A DNA stretch of 64,000 nt, taken from Paragordius varius. Taxonomy: Eukaryota > Nematomorpha. A program made the translations under genes and the position numbers. Where the stretch lies: positions 10,602,001 through 10,666,000 of the forward strand of contig OZ176050.1 of the NCBI GenBank assembly GCA_964247055.1, given 5' to 3'. Position 1 is the stretch's first letter. Each line of letters begins with the position of its first letter. Below the pieces are notes generated by a model. It worked only from the letters and a program-made list of their open reading frames with translations, was not told the origin of the DNA and did no database searches. Below, one piece after another: positions 11,859 to 23,800 of the stretch.

Positions 11859-12759
11859 TAAATTTAGTATTATAAGTTTTTTATTAATATCAGCCCATAT
11901 AAACATGGTAGAGTTTTTATGAACATTACTTTCTTGCTAGTTATTTTAGTAATTCCCCTTGTAAAAATTATTATATATCAATGAAAATTCTCACTGACCT
12001 GACCTTACTATTAAAGTAAGAGGCGAGGATACTGTTATAACGCCAACATTCTTTAAAGTAATAATAACTCGATTATTAATCTCTTCAAATGATGTAATCC
12101 ATTCTTTTACATTACCTCGATTTTGAAATCTGACGCTATCCCAGAACGAATGAAACAATGTTTTCAGACAGTATCTCAACCAATAATTTCATTTCTTGAA
12201 ATATTAAAACCAATTAAACTTTTCTTAGAGGCTTAAGCTTCAAGGTTAAAGATATTATAACTAAAAAAATGGATGGGCTAGGGGTTTACAAAATAATTTA
12301 TAGTATATCAAACAATTACAAAAATTTTTGTGCATACCGCACATTTAGCCTTCTCAGTTCTCCTTCTAATAATTTTATTTAATAAAGTTACAATATATTT
12401 TTATCCCCGCTAACGAAAATATAAAGCTGTATTCTAATTAAATTCTTTTGTTTATTTTTTCTTGTAAATTGTCATAACTTACTAATAGTTAACAGTATAA
12501 CAAAACACAATAATAGGATTATTTTGTTATATATTAATATATTTAGCTAAAGCTTTTAATTGTAAAATATTTGATCTATACGATAAATGCGTATTTTTAT
12601 TAGCAGATAAATTAATGTAAAGTTTTTTATTTTAAAATGTTGTATGCACCATACTGGGATATACTTATCGAACATTATCTAATTTTTTATACCCATTATT
12701 GGCACACAGTATGAATAACAAGATTAACGCTATCTTTTTATGAAACACCGTTTTTTATA
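11859..12759. other. AT-rich spacer, nothing recognised
   Basis: About 900 bp. A 62-codon open frame on the minus strand (11991-12179) shows no recognisable motif and no splice partner. Nothing else is supported. Confidence 0.5.
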
Positions 12760-15098
12760 ATTGAATGCGGCCCTAAGAGTGCTATAAAATTGCCCTATGA
12801 CCTATTGATACTAAAATTATTATTTTTTATTAATTAATTTTCAAAATCAAATAAACAATTTTCGCTTATTTTAATATTTTATTTTCTTTATATTTAATTT
12901 CGAAATTTTTTATTTCCAATTTGAATTGTAAAAAAATTTCCCTACATAAAAGATTTTTAAATTTTTAACACACGTTGTTTCTGTTTCTGTATTATATTTT
13001 CTATTAAATTTTTTATTGCATTCCTTTTTATTTAAGCAAGCCTTTCACCCAAACTCATATACATATTCCTTTTTTTGCTATCCTGCATATTTTTATAACT
13101 CATTCCCATAAAATATTTTTCAAATCATCATCAAATTTCAACCTTTTTTATAGCATAATTTAAATTATATTAATTTTTTTTGAAAATATAATTTACTTAT
13201 TTAAATATAAATTTAAAGGATGACATCTAATAATAAAAAAATTAACCGATGAAAATAGCTTCTTTAAAAAGAATAGGAAGAAAAATTCTTTGTCGTTTTA
13301 AATAAAAATATTGTTACCTGTATATGTAAGGACAACATAATTATAAAAAAATATAATTTTAAAAGACATTTTACAATCCATCATTCTCATAAATTACCAG
13401 AAATCATAAGGAAAGAAACGAATATAAAAAGATTAAGGTATTATACGAGAAAGAAAAATCTATTATGTCCATAGCAGTGGTACTCACCAAAAAAAATTCG
13501 ACAAGCCAAATAAAATAAATTATTTTTTCGAGGGCCATGAACCCTATAATGGCAAATATTCCATTATTTGACACCTATGCACATATTTATGTTCTGAATC
13601 AGCACAATGAATTTTTTGCGGATCTCATGTAACTTCAGCTAATAACTCGTTTTGCACCTCTTAGTAAAAAAAATTAAAATATTTTGATAACAACATTTAT
13701 TTTGATATTAACCATTAAATTTGGTATTGCCTCATGACAGGCCAATCTGTATACGTCGTCCATATGATCATCGGTTAAGCAATTTCTGTATGTATTCTTG
13801 GCATACCTAATTTTTAAATATGCTGTCTCACCGTGTAAGTTGAGGATAAAACAGTTAAGATAACTTGAGCACATTTTTATTTTCATATTTATTTGGCACA
13901 TCTTTCTAAAACTCTACATATCTTTCTTCTCTACGATTCTCCTTGTATATAGCCTCCAAATTGGAATCATTTTAAAATCTATGAATTCTTCAATGAGATG
14001 CGCCTGATCAAAACCGAAATGCTCAAATTGCTTAATGTTAAATATATATTTCAGGAAAAATTATGAAGCCGTTTATTGATTCCCAACTAATAAAAGAATG
14101 TCTAATAAATGGTTGCACTTTTTCATAAGGATATAGTTACACATCCGTGACAGAGAATTTAACCGCCGTAATTCGAAAACCTTCTGAAAGGTATCCAGAG
14201 TGAGTTTGATAATATTCTTTTGTACACCGCTGTGAGATGGCTAAGTCTTAGCAAAGTATTAAATAGATTTTTTGTTTTAACACATGAAATTCTATTAATT
14301 ATAAAAGATAACTGAAAGTATGACAAGCAAATTAATAGTGACAAATGGTGGGTTTTATTAGCCTACCTTTGCGACATTACATATAAACTTGCAAAATAAT
14401 AACCCAATTTGCTAATCAAACATTTGTTGAATAAAAATTAATAATACAAGATTTTATAAATAAAACTCCTATATTTTCCAACACTTATAACGATTCTTGA
14501 AGAAAATATGGAAAATCATTTAAATTTTTTATCTAATGAGATAAAATTCAGATTTCATCATAAAACTCGTTGAAAATCCATGGCATATGGATATATCCAA
14601 TTTTAACCAACTTGAGCATTCCGGTTTTGATCAGACGCATATCATTGAAGAATTCGTAGATTTTAAATGATTCCAATTTGGAGGCTATATTCATGGAGAA
14701 TCGTAGAGAAGAAAGATATGTAGAGTTTTGGCATGATGTGCTAAATAAATATGAAAATATAAAAAAATGTGCTCAAGTTATCCTCACTGTTTTCCCTCAA
14801 CTTACACGATGAGACAGCATATTCAATGAGGTATGTCAAAAATACATACAGAAATCGCTTAACCGATGATCATATGGACGACGTATTAAGATTGGCCTGT
14901 CATGAAACAATACCAAATTTGTCAAAAATTTATTGGTTAATATTAAAATAAATGTTATCAAAATATTTTATTTTTTTTAACTAAATAGTGCAAAACGAGT
15001 TATTAGCTGAAATAAAATCCGCAAAAAATTCGTTGTGCTGATTTAGAGTATAAATATGTGCATAAGTGTCAAATAATGGAATATTTGCCATTATGTAA
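12760..15098. mobile_element. Rearranged hAT element copies forming a large palindrome
   Basis: The first part (12760-13440, +) matches the left portion of the complete hAT at 59695-63605, including its zinc-finger region near 13310-13390. From 13474 a minus-strand piece begins with a hAT terminus (CAGTGGTACTCACC). It carries the C-terminal coding segment in reverse (TDDHMDD and LACHEAIPN, in 13674-13901). From about 14085 the sequence is + again and carries the same C-terminal segment forward (14769-14951). The two C-terminal pieces form arms of about 490 bp (13546-14032 and 14611-15098) around a spacer of about 580 bp. All frames are broken. Confidence 0.7.
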
Positions 15099-16040
15099 AT
15101 CATATTACACTGATGATATACACTCTAAGTATATTAGTTTCATTAAAATACTGCCAGGTAGTATATAGAGCGAAAAGATGACTATTAATTAGAGGTAATT
15201 AAAAATAACTATAACCCAATAATACGGCTTTTTGATTTAACTGTTTGGCAAATTAACTAGTAATGTATATTAACTGTAAAAATGTCAAATTACTGATTTA
15301 TTCAATATAGCGATAAATATTTTAAGAATCGCGGAATAATTAGGTTATTTTGTGCTTTATACGATGTCGCAAATTATTAATTAGCATGAAAATGTCTTTT
15401 AACCAAATAGTCTTGATATGATAAAAAAATAAATACTATAATACATAGGCAGTTAACTAAAATTGGCATTGATAATAATAATGATATAAATGTTCCATCT
15501 TGATCAAAATATTGTTCTTTAGAAAATAATCTGAAAATAAATTAAATTAATACCTATAATTTTGAGAGGCAAAAAAATTTATAGTTTCCGAGAAATATAC
15601 AATAGACACTAAAACATTAGATCGTTTTCATACAAAGTGACAAAAATAAAGCAATTTGCGCCATTCGATTTTTTAAAAGAGTTATCGTTAAAAAGCATAT
15701 GACATGAAACAAAAGTAAAGATTGTATCCAAGGTTCTTTCCAATCAATCTAATTTTTAATTGATTAAACTAGTGATAAAAATTTCCACAAACCGGATAAT
15801 TGACTTAAATTTATTTTTTCCATGCTTTTTACTTGCATCATACTTTATAAAATAACCATATGCAATATTTCATATATAGCAGCCAGGTTTGCAATATATG
15901 CAAAACATTTTTTAAAACGATATTATGGAATCCTTGTACCAGAATTTAAGGATTGTAAAAAAATATATAATTCGGTCTTTTCCAAAAATATCAACCATGC
16001 AAAATTTTAGATTCTAAAAAGCTAAATTTAAAAATAAATT
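15099..16040. other. AT-rich spacer, nothing recognised
   Basis: About 940 bp. A 62-codon frame at 15822-16010 has no family signature. No RNA gene and no repeat shared with the rest of the window was noticed. Confidence 0.5.
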
Positions 16041-16624
16041 TTAACACTTGGATACAACAGATTTATTTTAGTCCTTCGATTCAAATTGGGGTAGTTAAAT
16101 AAGGGCTGTTTAAAATTAAATTCTTTAAAAAATATGGAAGGAATCGAAACCATGGCAAAATTTTGGCACTTATATAACATTAATAAACCGAAATTCATAA
16201 AAAATTTTATTCAAAAAAACTTGATATTACTTATTTTGAGCTAAAACTGAAAGGTAAAAAGTTAGTCAACGTGACATGTGTCCAATTGTAAAATTTAAAA
16301 ATAATACAAAATAAACCGCTTTCTATTTCCTATCAATGTTAGATGTAATTTATATATAAAACAAGCTTTACTTTTACCCTTAAAAATAAATGAAGACGAT
16401 ATTTTGTAAAATTTTTGTATAATAAAAATGGCGTCGAAGTAGTTTGAGATGGAACTTTTTTTTCAAAACATAATTTATCAAGATATTTTGGCATATTTAT
16501 ATATTATTTATCAGGATAAAAGCATAAATTTTAATTGGGACCGTTTCCTTCAGTAGTTTTTTAAAAAAATAATTTAAATTTAGTCTGGGGTATTTAAATA
16601 TCCCAATTTGAATCGAAGTGTTAA
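16041..16624 (+). mobile_element. TTAA-flanked MITE, copy 1
   Basis: TTAA at both limits (16041-16044 and 16621-16624). The long end begins CACTTGGATACAACAG and continues to CTTCGATTCAAATTGGGG; the short end reads TTTGAATCGAAGTG. TTAA duplication and inverted ends fit a non-autonomous piggyBac-type element, though the terminal bases (CACTT) are not the usual CCC form. It has no coding capacity. Confidence 0.8.
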
Positions 16625-16740
16625 ATAAAAAACCAAAATATAAAAAATTTATTGATGTTTGAAAAAGTTGTTCAAAAGTAATAACAAATAATGAATGTTT
16701 ATTAACCATAAATAAATTACAAGAACAATTACCTAAACAT

Positions 16741-17319
16741 TTAACACATGGATACAACACACTCATTTTAGTCCTTCGATTCAAATTGGGGTAGTTGGAT
16801 ACCCCAGGACTGTTTAAAATCAAATACATAAAAAGTATGGAAGCAATCGAAACCATGGCAAAATTTAGCACTTGTATAACATTAATAAACCGAGATATAT
16901 AAAAAAAATTTATTCAAAAATACTTGATATTACTTATTTTGAGCTAAAACTGAAAGGTAAAAATTTAGTCAACATGACATATTTCAAATTGTAAAATTAA
17001 AAAATAATACAAAATAAACCGCTTTTTCTATTTTTATCCATGTTAGATGTAATTTTTATATAAAATAAGCTTTAGTTTTACCCTTAAAATTAAATGAAGA
17101 CGATATTTTGCAAAATAAAAATGGCGTCGAAGTAGTTTGAGATGGAACTTTTTTCTCAAAACAAAATTTTATCAAAATATTTTGGCATATTTATATAATA
17201 TTAATCAGGATAGAAGCATAAATTTAAATTGGGACCGTTTCCTTCAGTAGTTTTTTTCAAATTTTAATTTAAATTTAGTCTGGGTTATTTAGATACCCCA
17301 ATTTGAATCGAAGTGTTAA
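16741..17319 (+). mobile_element. TTAA-flanked MITE, copy 2
   Basis: 579 bp with TTAA at 16741-16744 and 17316-17319, same orientation as copy 1 and only 116 bp from it. The two are close in sequence across the whole length. A 124-codon minus-strand open frame across its left end and the spacer is a by-product of the repeat, not a gene. Confidence 0.8.
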
Positions 17320-18219
17320 GTATAAAACCACTATTTGTGAATTCTCTTTGATATAACCGCGAGAACGCAATACACCTGAGACAAAAGCGATAGAATTATA
17401 CTTAACTAGTCAATTGTGTTCCAAGAATGTTTTTATTGATATGGTTTCAGTTGAAAACTAAATAATATATGGGGTAGAGCTTTGAAGGGCAGATGTCCTA
17501 CTGTAGAGGGATAAAAGGTACGCTCTAAATTTATTATAAAAAAAAATACATAGAAACATATGATTGGTTGTAGGAGTAATTACTTACAAAACAAAATAAG
17601 GCACCTTTAAAGGTGGTGATTTAGAATCTTAACAGAATGCCTAACAAAAATTTGTAAAAATTCATTTATAGTCGGCTAATGAGCCAAAAAAACAGTGGTG
17701 TTGGGTTAACTAAGGAGCTAAATTTATGTACCTCCTTATTCGCCACAACTAATCCGATGAGTGTTTTTTTTATGAGAAAACATTAATTTAAAAAACCCAG
17801 GAAAAGAAACCCTTACAAAATACAATTATAATTTTATTTAGTTGAAATTGTATCAGACAATAATAAATCTATTTATAATTTAGATTATATTTTGGTTCTT
17901 TGTATTACTTTTAAAATATATTTATAAATTTCTGATTTGTGTTATCTTTATATGGCAAAATAAAAACATTTTGTTTCTTTTAATTTGTGGTTAACAAAAC
18001 ATCGTCAGAAGAATGCGCATGTTAAATGGATGTTTACGTAAAACAATAAAAAAAAGACTAAAATTATAATTTAACAAAAGTTACACACGACTGTGAATTG
18101 TGACCAAGACCGTGTGATTATTATAAATTACATTATCGGCATATATTTGTTTTAATCTTTGACACCCCTTTACAACATATGGTATATTATAATAAGTATT
18201 CCCACCATCTTCCGTGAAT
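17320..18219. other. Upstream region of RPS24, nothing definite
   Basis: About 900 bp of AT-rich DNA before the RPS24 start. A pyrimidine-containing leader (cccaccatcttcc) lies just before the ATG and could include the mRNA start of a ribosomal-protein gene. No TATA element can be singled out among the AT-rich sequence. Confidence 0.4.
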
Positions 18220-20377
18220 ATGGTATTAGTTTTAATTTTATATATAGGCTGATACAACTTGTACCATTAATACAAGAAAATTTATGACAAATCGTTTGTT
18301 ATCAAGAAAACAAATGGTAAAAATAATTTGGTTATAAATAGATTGTCGATATCATTCATCCAGGAAAACCAACAATGCCTAAAGTCGAAATACGGGAAAA
18401 ACTTGCTAAAATGTATAAATGTTCCCCTGAAGTCATTTTTGTTTTTGGTGTTCGTTCAAAATTTGGTGGTGGAAAATCATCGGGATTTGCATTAATCTAT
18501 GATAGTCTAGATTTAGCCAAAAAAATTGAACCAAAATACAGGCTACAACGGGTATATTTAATTAAACATTTTTAATTAATATATACTATGATTTTGAATA
18601 TTCTAGGCATCAATAACATTCATTTTAAAGGGCTTTACTTTAATATATATGAATACCATGAGCATTGGTAAAATCTATGATAGAAAGTTGATTTGGATTT
18701 CCTTAATTAAGTATTTTTTTAAAAAAATAGGAAATATATAAAAATTAAATTCCAAAATTTAAGCCAAACCATTAGTAGTTTATTAATTTATTCCTCTATG
18801 GACAAATGTTTATAAATAATTTGGATAAAAAATTATGAATAGGTAATTTTCATCGTTTTTTGTTTAGCATTATAATTGAAATGTTGAAAACTTTATTATT
18901 TATTTACTTATGTGGTTATTTTTTGTTACAGGTTATTTGGCGAATTTTTTTTGATGAGTTCAGTTAAAACTTGGGTGCAACACATTCATCTTAGTCCTTC
19001 GATTCAAATTAGGGTGGTTAAATACCCCAGGCTTGTTTAAAATTAAATATTTCGAAAATTATGCTAAATTGAAACCATGGCAAAAGCTTGCACTTATTGA
19101 TATTACTATTACAGAGTTAAACCTAAAGGTAAAAATTTGGCCAACATTACATGTGTACCAAAACTAAAATGCAAATTACACCATTTTTTCTGTTTATATC
19201 AATGTTAAATGTGATTTTTATAAAAAAGTAATCTTAATTCTAGGTTTAAAATCAAATATTATTTTAAAAAAAATTGTAAAAAAATGGCGTCCAAGTAGTT
19301 TACGGTTTTTTCCAAAACTAAAATATATTTACATATTTTGGCTTATTTATATAATTTTTGTTAGGATACAAGCATAAATTTAAATTGGAATCGTTTTCTT
19401 CAGTTTTTTTATAAATTACAACTTTAATTATGTCTGGGGTATTTAGATAACTCAATTTGAATCGTAGAGTTAAATATAAACAATGCATATATAATAAAGG
19501 TAGATAAAATGTACAATATACAATGGACTTGAAATCTATAATGTTAACTTTTCATAACCTTTTGGCAGAGTTATAATACCTGAAAGCGATTTGAAATTTA
19601 ATGTATTACAATATTGAAAATGATTGATTTTAAATTTGTTTATTGCAATTAAAATATATTATTTTTGTCAAATGGAATGTATATATGATTTTTTAATTTT
19701 TAAGCATTTTTCCTATATGAGATTTAATTACAAATCTTTTAAAAATGATAATTCAAATCTTTTGCGGTTCCTGGTAAATAAAATCCATTAATTGTTTAAT
19801 CGTTAAAAACTTTATTTATGGTTGCCAAAACACCTGATCGTAACAAGGTTTTATTTTTATAAATCGGTTAATTTGATTATAAAAATCTTTTTATTTTATG
19901 ATAAAATTTTAAATTAAGGGGTTCCAACACCCCTCCCCCCTTCTTAAAAATTGAATTACGAAAAATCTATATACGAAATATGCTATCTACAATATTTTAG
20001 TTAAATTGAAATTTTTTAACAAATTTTTTTAGTTTATTTATGAAATGATATAACCCATATATTTGTTGAATGTCGGTTATCGAGTCAAAATGCACCGCGC
20101 GAAGAAAATTGAGTTAAATACCCTGTAAAACTACTATTTTCATTAATGATTATATAAAGTTTGTTTGATATTTTTTTTATTTTACACAAGAGCCTGTTAT
20201 AAAGTTAATTAGTTAAAAATGATAATTTTATAATTTATCTTTTTATGTATACAGCAAGGTCTTTACGAAAAACCCAAATCCGGCCGTAAACAAAGGAAAG
20301 AAAGGAAAAACAGACAGAAAAAGGTTCGAGGTACAGCTAAAGCCAAGGTTGGTGCGGCTGCAGCTAAAAAGGCTTAA
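18220..20377 (+). CDS. RPS24: 40S ribosomal protein eS24
   Basis: Small-subunit ribosomal protein; four coding exons: 18220-18222 (ATG only), 18248-18316, 18342-18551 and 20255-20377. All junctions are phase 0 and the product is 134 aa, the usual length for eS24. Conserved landmarks are [44 protein letters not shown] and [10 protein letters not shown], and in the last exon [19 protein letters not shown] and [13 protein letters not shown]. An ATG-only first exon also occurs in vertebrate RPS24. Introns 1 and 2 are each 25 bp (GT...TATATAG and GT...AAATAG). Intron 3 is 1703 bp and contains a TTAA element. AATAAA lies at 20408-20413, 31 bp after the stop. The gene converges with RECQL5. Confidence 0.97.
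18964..19473 (+). mobile_element. TTAA-flanked MITE, copy 3, inside RPS24 intron 3
   Basis: TTAA at 18964-18967 and 19470-19473. It has a long end (AACTTGGGTGCAACACATTC) and a short end (CAATTTGAATCGTAGAG), both slightly worn. It lies in the gene's sense orientation within the 1.7-kb intron and makes up about a third of it. Confidence 0.8.
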
Positions 20378-20407
20378 TTATTTTACTTTTTACAATGTTA
20401 TAATTAT

Positions 20408-20413
20408 AATAAA
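20408..20413 (+). terminator. Polyadenylation signal of RPS24
   Basis: AATAAA 31 bp downstream of the RPS24 stop, a normal spacing for a short 3' UTR. Confidence 0.6.
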
Positions 20414-20867
20414 TATAAAATTGATTATACGATATATATATATATATAACCATATATTCCATTATCTAGATATTAATAGCAAAATGTTATTGGCTTAAAG
20501 TTGGTCCACATAAAAATATGTATGTTTTTTGTTTTTTCTTTTCACAAAACAGGTTAATTTTCTTTAGGCAAACGCTAACTAACATGATTTAATCAAAAAT
20601 TAGCAAATAATATTACTCATCTTGTAATATTGTCTGTATCGATTGTCGAAATTTTGCTAAGATAAATAAAAAAAATGCATTTAAAATTCACGAACGATTA
20701 TCAGGGTAATTTTTTCTAATAATCAATTAATCATTGTAAATTATTGTTCAATCGTCTAACTATATATCTGATAATCATAATTGTATCAGGAAGTGTATTT
20801 GGAATATTTAAGCATATTATTCACATGGATATCCATGTTTAAATTAGCATCTAACATTATAGGATAA

Positions 20868-23800
20868 TTAACATTTATTTAACAAATTTTTAGCCGATAT
20901 AAATTTTAGATTAGGGTTATTGCATTGGTTGTCTGAATTTTTGTAATAAGTATCAATAAAAAATAATATTTCTTCCACAGTACTTTTCGCCAAATTTTCG
21001 GCTGATTTTATTTCTTTGATTATTTTAGTTTTATACAAGTTATTTGATTTTACTGTTGCTATTTCTTTTTCGATGTTAGCGCTCATTATTTTGGATGCTT
21101 TTGGTTGACGTAATATATGTAACGCATTTCCGCAGCGAACATTTAACGGGTCCAACTTTTCAGCAACTTTTGACAATGATTTTTCAAGCGTCTTATGTAA
21201 TTTGTTTTGATAGAATGTTCGAATTTTATCATCTAAGGCATATGTATGAGGAGACTGTGAACCAAAAGATTTACGCTTTCTAAATTCTTCTTTAACAATG
21301 TCAGCCAGGCCCGAGTTTTCATTCTTAACGTCGGAAGAGTCGTTGTCATCATCATCAGCATACCTTTGGGATTTATATTCTTTATTTTCAGCACTAATAC
21401 CCCGTTTCCCGCCTCCATACAATTCTGCGATTTCAATATCTTTGCCGATTGAGCTTTTCTTTGCTATTTTACCACCAACCTCCTGATTCAAGCCATCCTT
21501 GTATGACTGGAAACTAAGAAACCGTTGGAGTGTTTTATCAGGATACATACAATAATCACACATGGTTTTACATGTATCAGGGGTATCACCAAAGAACTTT
21601 GAAATTTTAGCATGTCTACATCCCATACTTTCGCAATAATCAATCATGGCATCAAATGCGATTTTTCGCGTCATGATGACCTTATCAACTTGTTCTTTTG
21701 TGGTGTGAGCTGTATCTCCCTTAAACCGTGCCTTGTATTTATTGTTTTCCTGACGATTTAGAAACTCCAAGGTATTTCTATCTTTAAGCGAATAATATAA
21801 CGTACAATATGATGGTTTACCATCCCTCCCAGCCCGTCCTGATTCCTGGTAGTAATGCGTTAAAGTTTTAGGCATATTCCAATGTATAACGAATCTTACA
21901 TCAGGTTTATCGATACCCATCCCAAAACTAATGGTTGCCACGACTACAGATACCTAAGTGTATAAAAATATTATAGTAAAAATAGCAAAGCTAAAACTAC
22001 TGTTTAAGGCTTTTTTGCATTATTATATTAAACCACACTCGAATATCACAATGTAAATTTATAAAAATTGTTATTCAAAAAACGTTCACAGAATGGACAT
22101 CTACATATTGATAAAGCGACAATCAGATGTTTTGTACAATTAACTAATGTAAAAACCATGTATTTCAATAATATCCTCTTTAAACACATCAGCAAAAAAA
22201 TTTGATTACTCTAAAAAGCCAAGTGCGTCATGTTTCATCTCATCCAATTAAAAAGAGTGTTCTTTATGTCACTCTCACTAAAATCTACTTTTAATAAGCA
22301 CGCAAATCCATATAATTGAAAGTTGTACGAAATATTCAGACAGATTCTTTTTTAAAATAACCAAGTAAAATATCAATATATAACCATTAAAAACTGTTAA
22401 GTGACGAACAAGATTATATTTTACTATATAAATATATAGCGGCGCTAGCGGAGTATACAGAATTTTTTAGATTTATTAACACAATAGATAGGCTATCCAT
22501 TTTTTTAAAAGATGAAAAAACTTTAATTCGAGTACTAAAATACCACCTAATATTTATAAAAATTTAAAGACCGAAAAAAAATAAATTTGGATTTTCAAAT
22601 ATAGATTAATATTCCAGCACAAAATATTTTAAGAATATTTGATTAATCTATATAATTATAAAAATGGTGGCTTTGTGATCTGTTTTCGGAAAATCGGTGG
22701 ACCATTCAAGTCCAAATATCGAAAAAATATAATCATTAATGAATGCCCCGACAATAGCTTCGCCCATTTTGAATTAGGCCCCCAGTTCGGGCCCACCTCG
22801 TGTTAAAAACGGGTTTTTTTGAAAAATGCAAGTCCACAAAATTCGTGTCTTCGGAAAATCTGTTTGACCATTCGATTTTAAATATAATTTACTTATTTTC
22901 GATTGCGCCGAACATAGTCGGCTGGCTTTTTTAATTTAGGCCCTTTTTTTACCCGCTAACCCGTAAAATGCCATTTTTTCAAAAAAACCCAAGTCCACAA
23001 AAATAATTTTTTGAATCTATTTTTCGCCCAAAGTATGAGACCGTAAAAATTTAATGAGGGTTTCAGGTATTTCCTGTTAAAAGGCAAAAATTTTAGCCTT
23101 GCGTTTTTTTATATTGGCTGCTGGGTAAGGCGATATTCGCTTAAAACTGCCCCATCATAATAAAATAGCGTGCCTTTGGGGCTAATATTCAGAAAACCTA
23201 TCAAGTCATATAAGTTCAATAGGTGCATATAATATTGCCCGTAACAAGGCATAAATTTGGGTCGTGCGGTTTTTTAAAGTTAGTCGTTAATTAGGCCCTT
23301 CACGCCCTAAAAATGTGCCACCATTCGAAAAGCTAATGAGAGAATATGGAATCAATCATGATTCCAGGTATTTTCCGTAAAAAGTCGAAAATTGTAATCG
23401 AGCGCTCTTTTATCAGCCTTTGAGTAAAGAGATACCTGTCTAAAATTGCGCCATTATATCGAAATTGCGTTGTTTAGGAGTTAATTTTCAGCTATATTAG
23501 TTTTAAAGGTCCTGAAATATTACCGATAAAAAGGCAAAAATTTAAGTCGAGCGGTTTTATTAATTAGACGTTAATTAGGCCCTTTACGCCCTAAAAAATG
23601 CGTTATCATTTAACTATTATTTTGTTTGAAGCCATTCTTCCAAAAAGTATTAATGAATGATGATTCTAGGTATTCCCCTATAAAGGCAAAAAAAATTTCG
23701 AACGTCTATTTTATATTGGCCTCTGGATAGGGGCTACCCGCCAACAACTGGGCCACCATATCGATTTAGCGTGACTTTGGAGGCAAATTTTAGAAAACTT

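Noticed and set aside
16497-16871. 124-codon minus-strand open frame
   Set aside because: It spans the end of one TTAA MITE, the spacer and the start of the next; the same residues recur wherever the MITE occurs (for example near 58.9 kb). It is a by-product of the repeat.
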